NCBI GenBank assembly: GCA_022818135.1
Contig: JAFMSR010000002.1
Coordinates: 52,564,158 to 52,628,157, forward strand
DNA from: Saxidomus purpurata
Lineage: Eukaryota; Mollusca; Bivalvia; Venerida; Veneridae
Reading direction: 5' to 3'
Length of the DNA: 64,000 nucleotides
Positions 56,060-64,000 of this stretch are shown here, one piece after another. Numbering within the stretch: the first letter of the stretch is position 1; each line of letters opens with the position of its first letter. Both the position numbers and the translations under genes were made by a program. The notes beneath the pieces were generated by a model. It had not been told where the DNA came from and ran no database searches. It saw only the letters and a program-made list of their open reading frames with translations.

Positions 56060-58670
56060 ATATACCGTCGAATACAACAAACAAGTGTTACTTATTGTAC
56101 AATCAAAAACAACTGACAGTAGTAAGTACACGGTAGAATACAATTACAGTAAATGTACAATGGCATTATTCTAAATCTATTTTTTATCCAACGCTTATTT
56201 GAAACACGTGACCGCACATTATATGCCATTGGACCCACGTGGTTACAATCCTGTATTTTTTCCATATTTGACGATTCCTGTCCCAGCTAAACATACGATA
56301 AAGCCCGAAACGCGTGAAAAGACCAGAACGGATGAAGTAGGCACATGGTATGTTAATATATATTTGCACGTACAAGTGGGAAAATACAGAAAAGGCGAAA
56401 TTTCAGTGATATTTTAAATTTAAACTAAAATAAAACAGATTAGATAAAAGTTTATTTACTTGTACTGTACACGGGATATAGCGGCTCGTCCATATGTTTT
56501 CAAGCTGGGACGGTCCAATATCTCCGTATGTACATTTAATAAATAACAGCAGACGGATAAGTATTTCAGTATTGCATGTAGGTAATGAAAGAGCCATATT
56601 TTCGGTGTCCGTTGTGTACATTTCATACCTACAATAAGTAGGAAGTACAATGTACATGAATGCACTTCATTGCACATTCGTATAATAATACTACCTGAAA
56701 TAAAAACTGATCTACAATAAATATTGTTGCAGTAAACTGTAGTTCCTTCTTTTCCTTATGTATACATTGGTAACTGTCGTGTGACATCCAACGACTAATA
56801 TGGTTTTTTTCCATAGCTTCAGGAACACAACCGTTATACAACATATGTGATGGCTGATCCCTGTCAGTTCTTGTTTTCGTGTCTTCGTCTCGATGTCATG
56901 AAAACACGAATGGTAGACAAACTTTCGTGTCTTCGTGCCGTCTCTCTTAACTTGATTTTACGACAGAAGACCAACTTCAAAACCACATAGACCTGTATTT
57001 TTGTTTTGGTCACGGGATGGCGATTTCAGAATTGGAAGATACAAGCACAAAAACATTGGGCAAGATCTTGCACAGTATAAACATGCACAAGTGCTTATCC
57101 GAAATTACGGGGACTTTCTCCATAACTGATTACCTTCAACGTTACAAAAATACAAAACCACACAAAGTGATATATACGTGCTAACATTTTAGATATGCGT
57201 CAAGCATCAGCATCTGTCATTAAGAGCCAATTAATGTATCTCTACTTAAAGTTGATATTTCAGGCATCAGTCTGAGACCAATCCCTTAAGCTTTACTACT
57301 CAGACATGAGAGTACAAGAAAGTAAAAGATACCTTCGGATCTTGTTATAGTAACAGTATATGGAGTTAACTATGTGTGACTGTGCAATAGAGCATGTTCA
57401 GCTGTGGTACTAGAGTCAACTATAGTAAGTTGTTTTTTCACCTTCACCCTGAAGAGCGGAAACTCTACCAACTCTTCCGTAAGACAGAGTTGAACCCGAG
57501 TTGACTGGTTCCGTAAACCTTACCCTACGCATAATTGGCAGGGCCCATGGAATTTGAGACAAAAGCTGTGATTGGTCAGATTTTTACTGGCGGGAGTAAA
57601 CATAATTTGTGTGACAGCTACCTTACCCTCGAGTAGATGAGTCTGATATTTGCTAAACCTCCTCCCCCTCCCCTCTAACTGTATCTTGTTTTATACATGT
57701 AAAAGAGAAGCTCAGCAGTTGTTCGTAATGCGGCTAGGGTGAACGGGAGTTCAAAATGTTACTGAAACTAGTTTGCAATTTATAGCAAGGCTTGTCTGAA
57801 TGCTTGGGTGCCATCAAATTACCTTTAAGCAAATGACGCTCCAAACGTGAGTTTGCACATATTGCGCACAGTATGTGATTTTAACGCAGTGTGTGTACCA
57901 TAATTACATATATAGCGAAAAATAATTTGTAACTCATAAATAACGACCATGAAGAACACGCATGATGAAGACATTAATTACTACAACTGTACATTTGATT
58001 AAAACACGAGCTTTTGGTACTCATGCTTTAGAAATTATAAAAATTGTTATTTTCAAACAAACCATTTCTCATTGATTCAACGTACGATCGGCGAAGCGAA
58101 ATGTTTTGCATTTTTATGTTTTCTGGTCAGAAACCTATAACATCTACAAAAGTTTTTGCAGGAAGCAAAACGTAAATGAAGCCGGATTGAAAATGCTGGT
58201 GATATAAAAGGTAGGCTTCGTACCTCAGGAATTTAAGCATTAGTTGATACAATATGAATTAACTTGGCATTACCTGCTTCAATTTTCTCTCAATGTAAAC
58301 CTAAAATATTGAAGTTTTAGACTGTACAAAAAATAATCAGTCTCACTTGAAAAAAAGCTCCGCCGGGGACTGATGTTTCAAATTGCACGCAAACTGACAT
58401 TTTATGCTGGTACCACTGTACTCGTTTGTTTTATATATGAGCACATAACTAACTTGAATGTTTTGCTGCGTAACTATTTAACTTCAGCTGTTGGAACAAC
58501 CAAATTTCTGTGTGGTATCTTGGCCTATTCCAGCAATACCATTTTTCATCTCTAAACGAAATTTTTATGAGTGGCCATCCTACTTAGAAACATTTTCTGT
58601 TAAATTATATCATAGTTTCAAATCACATTTTGATAAAAACATGACTATTTGATTTTTCTTTTACTCGTCA
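56060..58670. other. Gene-free stretch
   Basis: I find no gene, RNA or ordered repeat. Several 60-85-codon frames on both strands at 56184-56844 and one at 58373-58555 lack any family feature. Confidence 0.5.
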
Positions 58671-58671
58671 G

Positions 58672-58865
58672 ACGCTTGTTAAATTCGAGGAAGAACGTGG
58701 ATCTTCCCGATAGCGAAACGCTTGTTAATATCGAGGAAAAACGTGGATCTTCCCGATAGCGTGACGCTTGTTAATATCGAGGAAAAACGTGGATCATCCC
58801 GATAGCGTGACGCTTGTTAATATCGAGGAAAACGTGGATCATCCTGATAGCGAGACGCTTGTATT
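58672..58865 (+). repeat. 46-bp tandem repeat, four copies
   Basis: The unit is acgcttgttaatatcgagga plus aaaacgtggatcttcccgatagcgtg. The four units differ by a few bases, one by a single-base deletion. Confidence 0.9.
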
Positions 58866-58869
58866 ACCG

Positions 58870-59496
58870 TATAGAGGGGAGCGATGGAATTTTGCTTTAA
58901 AACTGAAAATAAAAGTAGATCTACACATTTTTCTTTTTAAAATCTTGATGTAATGTTTAAATGTTATTTGTTTACACAGGCAGCTAAACGGAGTTCCTGT
59001 TTTGATCATTCAAGCAAACACGCTATTTACTATTTACACACACTCTTTAGATACTTATTGTTGACATTCTTACCGGAAATGCAGTAACTTTCGGATTTCA
59101 TTTGCCTTTTCATATTATGTTACAAATCATTATTCGTAACTACAAAAGTAAAAATTACTTTTTCATTGGTAGAATTTTGAAAAAAGGTCAAAGTGTTAGG
59201 TTACGTTTGATTAACCAGTAAACGCACTAGTTTGAGTAAACTGAGTTGCCTCGATGCATGGTTAGGAATGACGTAACTTTTGTTTCTTTTTCTTGCGAAT
59301 TTCATTGTCGTATTGAGCGTTCTCAAATAATGTACCCAGTACGTTTGACCTTTGTTAAAGGAAGGACGTTCGGCGGCCTCACAAGTTTAAATAAATAGAA
59401 TTCGTACTGGTGACGTACATGAAATGGTACTTTTCGGAATTAAATAAAGAAAAAATATCGCGTTATTGTGGCATTTACTGTAGAGATTTTGGAGAT
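58870..59496. other. 5' flank of the cadherin-like gene
   Basis: AT-rich sequence with no clear TATA or CCAAT arrangement that I would defend. An in-frame upstream ATG at 59419 could extend the first exon. Confidence 0.4.
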
Positions 59497-59571
59497 ATGG
59501 ACAGATATCGAGCCATCGAAGGTTTTGCTCTGTGCCTACTTTGTTTCAATTTTAAATTAATCAACTCCGCG
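59497..59571 (+). CDS. Cadherin-like gene, exon 1 (signal peptide)
   Basis: The 25 codons from this ATG form a signal peptide: basic start MDRYR, hydrophobic core GFALCLLCFNF, then LINSA before the splice site. The donor gtaagt at 59572 follows a complete codon (phase 0), matching the phase of the next exon. The upstream in-frame ATG at 59419 would add 26 polar residues and bury the signal, so I prefer 59497. Confidence 0.7.
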
Positions 59572-60025
59572 GTAAGTCATTCTGACTTGGTTGTTGTTGT
59601 TTCGGGTTGTTTTTTGACATTTATATAATGAAATCACATTCTGTTTTTATCATGTTTCTGTTTCTTGCAATCGGTTTAAAATGTATATTAAAATATTGTA
59701 AATGAATTAAATTGCTACGCTAATTAATTGTATACTTTTTAAATATCACTTTCTTTTAGAAAGTTCTTTTTAGATTTGCCGCTTCTGCATGATTTTGATG
59801 ATAAATGATGAACAGATTATTTGCTGTGGCATTTATGGGATAAAAGTTTTCTTTTTGTGCGCACTACTCATGTTACGGTTTTTGTGCGCACGTGATAGAC
59901 TATTGTTTGATCACGTGATAGATTATTGTTTGATAAGCGCGTACGCCCGTATATAATATACTAATGGACGTATGTCACGCCGGCTCGTGATGGTGCCTGT
60001 ATGCATATTTATACCCCTTTTTCAG

Positions 60026-60200
60026 GCACCGGTTTTCTCCAACATTGCTATTCCGCTGCAAGTACGAGAAGATGTGACGTCAGAGATGTTGGTTGGCACT
60101 CTTAACGTCACTGATCCTGACGGCGGATCTGTGACGTCATGCACTCACACTGGAGATTCCGGGGAGTTCGATATTAGGCAGGATAATACTGATAGTGCAC
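60026..60200 (+). CDS. Cadherin-like gene, exon 2 (first half of repeat 1)
   Basis: The acceptor tttttcag and donor cac|gtaagc bound 175 bases, phase 0 in and 1 out. The peptide begins APVFSN, the start motif of extracellular cadherin repeats, then VREDV (the strand with the calcium-binding Glu in classical repeats), LNVTDPDGG (a DPD step) and VTSCTHTG, with a cysteine that recurs at the equivalent place in repeat 2. Outside the cell, cadherin repeats mediate adhesion; whether this protein does cannot be told here. Confidence 0.75.
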
Positions 60201-60498
60201 GTAAGCTAATTCAAAATAATATTTAGTAATTATTGTTTGTTTCGAAGAATCATCGGTTACTATTAAAATTACATAACAATTACTACACCCATTGACCCTA
60301 TCTTAATGGCTTTTAAGAAGGATAAGAAAAACAGTGTTTCTTTGAAAATAATGTCATACCTTCGTAAAAGGAGCATCGTTTTATAAGCCTGTATGAACAA
60401 AATTGTTCAAAACTCGAAAATCTCCATTTGTCAGGTCTATTTAAATGTATATTGCAGTCAGTTTAGGTATGTAATTGCATTCTCTTTCCCATCTTTAG
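60201..60498 (+). other. Cadherin-like gene, intron 2
   Basis: A 298-base intron between phase-1 sites. Nothing recognisable is inside. Confidence 0.6.
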
Positions 60499-60614
60499 GA
60501 TTTGAGCTGTATGCGCTGGCTGGTGCTGCTTTCGAGTACGACAACACGTCATCTTTCACACTTGTAGTCACGTGTACAGACACACAATCAGAGACTGCTA
60601 ACGAGAACATAATG
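60499..60614 (+). CDS. Cadherin-like gene, exon 3 (second half of repeat 1)
   Basis: The acceptor atctttag and donor atg|gtaaag bound 116 bases, phase 1 in and 0 out. It reads FELYAL, then FEYDNTSSFTLVVTCTDTQS, the usual 'l..a..lDye....f.l.v...D' end of a cadherin repeat, with the DYE step written EYD and a cysteine in the F-strand position. The frame joins exactly to the preceding and following exons. Confidence 0.72.
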
Positions 60615-60824
60615 GTAAAGCCAGATTTTTTTTTTCATTCTTGCAAATCGAGAAGTTGGGTCCTAAAATGCATCGACATGGCGGAAAATTGGATTTAAGG
60701 AATAATTCTGACAATATCATTCTCGGTACATTGTTTATACCATTGGTCGCATTTTGTTTCTGAAATCTGATTCAACTGTTTCATAACTTCACATTTATTT
60801 TTCATTTCATGTATTTGAAGTCAA

Positions 60825-61850
60825 ACTAGATTTAGAATATACTCTGTATATGAACCATAGTATACTCATTATATGAACTTTAGTATACATGTATATAAAC
60901 CATAGTATACTTAGTATTTGAACTACAGTATATTCCGTATATAAACTATACTTATGTTCAGTATATAAGTTATAGTATACACGTATATGAACTATAGTAT
61001 ACACGTATATGAACTATAGTATACACGTATATGAACTATAGTATATACGTATATGAACTATGTATACACTATTATATGAACTATAGTAAACTCCGTATAT
61101 AAACTATAGTATACTCCGTATATAAACTATGCTTATACTAATTATACGAGATATACTATACACGTATATGAACTATAGCATACACGTAAATGAACTATGG
61201 TATTTTCAGTATATGAACTAGAGTATACTCAGTACATAAACCAAAGTATACACGTATATGAACTATAGCATACACGTATATGAACCATAGTAAACTCCGT
61301 ATATGAACTATACTTATACTCAGTATAAGAGCTATAGTATGTACGTATATGAACTATAGCATACACGTATATGAACTATAGTATACTCAGTGTATGAACT
61401 AAAGTATAATCCGTATATGAACTATAGTAATCTCAGTTTATGAACCATAATATACACGTATATGAACCATAGTATATTCAGTGTATGAACCATAGTATAC
61501 TCAGTGTATGAACTAGAGTATACTCCGTTCCGTATAGGAACTTTAGTATACTCCGTATATGAGCTATGGTATACACGTATATAAACTATAGTATAATCCG
61601 TATATGAACTAAAAGCATACTCAGTATATGAACCATAGTACACACGTATACGAACCATAGGATATTCAGTATATAAACCAAAGTATACTCCGTATTTGAA
61701 ATATAGTATACAAGTATATGAACCATAGCATACACAGTATTAGTATGAGCTGTAGCATAATCCGTATATGAACTAAAACTTTTATACGTATATGAACTAT
61801 TGTATATTCCGTATATGAACTACAGTATATATACATATAACAAACTCCTT
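60825..61850. repeat. 22-bp AT-rich tandem array, ~45 degenerate units
   Basis: The consensus is gaactatagtatacacgtatat. Units vary between cacgtatat, tcagtatat and tccgtatat at the 3' end, and range from 18 to 24 bp. The core is close to palindromic (atacgtat, tatacgtata). Minus-strand Tyr/Ile/Val-rich open frames come from this composition. Confidence 0.88.
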
Positions 61851-62163
61851 AGGACCATTGAAATGTGTTACTGTAATATCCATATAATATTTTCATACTA
61901 AATGAAGAGAAAATCGGGCCCATGAGAAATGTTACTTTTACCTGGAACCTCGCCATATATCATGAATCGTTATATTGGGAGGTTACTTTGTATTTGATAT
62001 TTTAAGGTAGCACCAGGCCATGTTCAAAACTGAAATCATCAATGATTTGAGCCTTTCTTGTTATGTACTTAACCTATACAATTTTCAGAATCTAAATAAA
62101 CACGTCAGGTGATGGTGCTAATGAATACAAAAAAGCAGGTTAAATAATGTAATGAAATATCGT

Positions 62164-62217
62164 TGGCTTCTAGCGTGGAATCACGAGGCCTCCCGTGTCA
62201 TCCGGTGCTAGAAGCCA
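62164..62217. repeat. Hairpin, 11-bp arms
   Basis: Perfect arms tggcttctagc / gctagaagcca flank a 32-base GC-rich loop. It lies near the 3' end of a cadherin-gene intron. Confidence 0.65.
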
Positions 62218-62341
62218 GCTCAAAAAAATATATCAAGTGAGACAACACATTGTTATAATATTCCGACTGTATGCAAATTTACATGACTTATCGCAAAGGT
62301 GCATATTAAAAGAAAATTCATTTGATTTGTTGTGTTTTCTC

Positions 62342-62410
62342 GTTGGCTGCATAGTGCCGGATCACACTTGAGGCCCACCCTCTTGTTTGATCCGGAACTA
62401 CACAACCAAC
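62342..62410. repeat. Hairpin, 23-bp arms with four mismatches
   Basis: Arms gttggctgcatagtgccgg (plus atca) pair with the stretch ending in cacaaccaac. The loop contains acttgaggcccaccctcttg. It sits 79 bases before the next exon and resembles the hairpin at 62164-62217 in build, so both may be one foldback element type. Confidence 0.65.
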
Positions 62411-62488
62411 TCGAAAGATACGGCCCTGCAAATCTATAGACTGTCGTGATATTCCGATTGTGTTTATTCAATTTTATTTATTCAATAG

Positions 62489-62687
62489 ATTGACGTCATC
62501 CCTAACCAGCCACCGACCATATCTGCAGCGTCATACCCACTCTCCGTCAGTGAAAATCTCGTTACGCAAACATTATTGTACACGCTTACAGTCAGTGACG
62601 TTGAAAATGACGCCATATTTTGTGATGTGCGGCAAACTGTCCCAGCGACGAGCAAATTTGGTATCTTGTGGAATTCCATAAGCGCAG
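62489..62687 (+). CDS. Cadherin-like gene, exon 4 (first half of repeat 2)
   Basis: The acceptor ttcaatag and donor gcag|gtaatt bound 199 bases, phase 0 in and 1 out, the same phases as exon 2. It reads IDVIPNQPPTISA at the inter-repeat linker, where classical cadherins have DxNDNxP, then YPLSVSENL, LTVSDVEND and AIFCDVR. The cysteine matches that of exon 2. The linker lacks the usual DND acids. Confidence 0.75.
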
Positions 62688-63408
62688 GTAATTCGTAACA
62701 CATTTTATTTTGCTTACGTGATAGCAGAGGGCATTGGTCAAAGTATTACGCGGGCTGTCCATCTTTGTCCCTATTGCCTTAAGTTATTCTGCAACCTTTA
62801 AGTAAATGTTAATAGTCTTACCCTACATCCAGTTTCTCTTCTTAAACCTTCACACTGCTGGTGGCAAATGATTCAACCACATTCGGACAGCCCGATCATA
62901 ATCTGCATTTTTCGTCATTCAGTCAGTTAATTTTCATTGGGCACCCCTTTGAACAATTATTGGTACTGTCCAAATTGAAAGACGGACACGCTCATTTTAG
63001 AAATAAGCGGGGTCAAGGGTTTAAGCATAAAGTGCAGGTGATTGATGTTTGTGGTACAATTGTACGACGAGAATCCACGGAATAATTACATACTTTGCAG
63101 TTACGAATTGTTATTTATGTGAATGAGTTACGTCCCTTACAATGAGAAATGGGTATACGACGACATTTTGTGTTTCAACAATTTTAGTATTTGTGTTCTT
63201 CAAAAGCTTTCATTTAAGCTAATAAGCTAAATCACATACGGATTTCAACCAATACAGGCCAAACACGTTGGAGTTACTTCGTAATATACAAGATAAACTA
63301 TAGATAATTATTCGGATACCTTGGCGTCTAAGTTTTCGGATCGGTAGATATGAACCATTGTCAACTTATTCCAGTGAGTTTACTTATTTGATGTCAATCT
63401 TATTACAG
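62688..63408 (+). other. Cadherin-like gene, intron 4
   Basis: A 721-base intron. A 74-codon plus-strand open frame at 62861-63085 has no recognisable domain or splice match and is left uncalled. Confidence 0.55.
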
Positions 63409-63567
63409 AATACCAGTTATTCATTTTGAGTAACCCAAGTCTCAACTATAGCTCTACACCAATGTATACAGTCACTGTTGAATGCTGGGATAATTACGGA
63501 ACTTCCGGTTCGGATGTTGTTGTTTATGTATTACCAAATGCCGCTCCAATATTCACAAATCTACCAG
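63409..63567 (+). CDS. Cadherin-like gene, exon 5 (second half of repeat 2 and start of repeat 3)
   Basis: The acceptor cttattacag and donor ccag|gtaagt bound 159 bases, phase 1 in and 1 out. It reads YQLFIL, SSTPMYTVTVECWDNYGTSG (repeat end with the F-strand cysteine), VVVYVLPN and then AAPIFTN, the start motif of a third repeat. The gene continues past the window. Confidence 0.74.
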
Positions 63568-63600
63568 GTAAGTTAAATTTAGCCAAATGTTGTAGAAGTT

Positions 63601-63629
63601 GCTGTTGTTGTTGTTGTTGTTGTTGTTGT
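63601..63629 (+). repeat. (GTT)n microsatellite
   Basis: About nine tandem GTT units just after the exon donor. A poly-Cys frame through it is intronic. Confidence 0.93.
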
Positions 63630-63649
63630 ACGAGTTAAACGCCCTTTTC

Positions 63650-63845
63650 GGCCGTACTTCGGTCATTTGTACAAGCATGTACCAAATCGTCGTTCCTGGG
63701 AAGAACCAGTACTATATCATTATCCTCCGTTAGTAATTGCCAACGTTGTCACATAAAGAGACATGATCGGTAGCAGGGCTTGAACCTCAATAATAAAAAC
63801 CCCAGTGATTTCAAGTCAGCGACTCTAACCACTCGACCGTGACGG
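63650..63845 (-). mobile_element. tRNA-Ser-derived SINE
   Basis: The minus-strand head (63845 to 63765) resembles a serine tRNA: A box ggtcgagtggttagag, anticodon-arm text gacttgaaatca, a variable arm, then B box ggttcaagccctgct. The body includes agtactggttcttcccagga, shared with the element at 21144-21310. It lies in an intron of the cadherin-like gene. Confidence 0.65.
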
Positions 63846-63916
63846 ACGCGGTGTTTTGGGAACTCATTTATGAGCTTAATTCATTCCTTGTTCAAATGCA
63901 TGTACATGTACATACG

Positions 63917-63940
63917 GTATATATATATATATATATACAC
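63917..63940 (+). repeat. (TA)n microsatellite
   Basis: About ten TA units near the right edge of the window. Nothing else is seen from 63846 to 64000. Confidence 0.93.
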
Positions 63941-64000
63941 TTGGAGCAACTTGTAACCCGACACTTTTCAAATTCGATTTTCTCGAATATGGCTCAAGAT

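Larger units (their letters stand above)
60615..62488 (+). other. Cadherin-like gene, intron 3
   Basis: A 1.87-kb intron, over half of it occupied by the 22-bp array (60825-61850), plus two hairpins near its 3' end. Confidence 0.6.

Noticed and set aside
62861..63085. Additional cadherin exon
   Set aside because: The frame lacks cadherin motifs and phase-matched splice sites; exons 4 and 5 join directly in phase.

Overview
The window is animal nuclear DNA, most likely from a bivalve mollusc. The evidence is split genes with GT-AG introns, intron-less secreted-protein genes, several truncated non-LTR retrotransposons, tRNA-headed SINEs, palindromic MITEs, and interspersed repeats of a kind I know from bivalve genomes (the 'agctcacctgg...' hairpin-headed repeat, the 'ggtcaaaggtcaaggtca' repeat, the 'cctcgccaaaggcg' repeat and the 'gtgttaacaag' ~135-bp repeat). 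The species cannot be fixed from sequence alone.

Real protein-coding content is sparse. (1) Four single-exon genes for secreted proteins of one family lie in the first half: 916-1467 (-), 14451-15014 (-), 21896-22444 (-) and 30839-32773 (+). They share a signal peptide, one all-beta-looking domain of about 150 residues and a conserved pair of cysteines, the second followed by Gly. The two closest copies are roughly 60% identical by eye. The fourth joins this domain, through a Thr/Pro hinge, to a ~430-residue region I do not recognise. (2) At 45817-51367 (+) three phase-compatible exons encode the ectodomain of a molluscan receptor-like protein, probably adhesion-GPCR-like. They carry an in-frame stop and a frameshift, and a 4-kb satellite begins right after the last stop, so this is probably a pseudogene. 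(3) From 59497 to the right edge, five exons (+) begin a cadherin-like gene: a signal-peptide exon followed by two extracellular cadherin-like repeats, each built from two exons. The gene runs out of the window.

The rest is repeats. Non-LTR retrotransposon remnants lie at 3350-4975 (+), 26085-27524 (-), 41048-41590 (+) and 44379-45205 (+). Two palindromic MITE families have three and two copies. tRNA-derived SINE-like pieces are scattered throughout. Tandem arrays are unusually abundant: a 31-bp array near 12.5 kb, 38-bp at 18.7-20.2 kb, 42/43-bp at 33.9-36.3 kb, 52/51-bp at 51.4-55.7 kb, 22-bp inside a cadherin intron, a palindromic TTTCG array at 24.7-25.6 kb, and a GC- and CpG-rich CGTACGG-type array at 16.8-17.6 kb. 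The homopolymer block at 11.48-11.74 kb may be an assembly artefact.

Region by region: 0-33 kb is the secreted-protein cluster spaced by repeats; 33-45 kb is repeat-dominated with no convincing host gene; 45-51.4 kb is the broken receptor-like gene; 51.4-56 kb is satellite; 56-59.4 kb is empty; 59.5-64 kb is the start of the cadherin-like gene. The best candidate for an undescribed system is the two-cysteine secreted family and its long two-part member.
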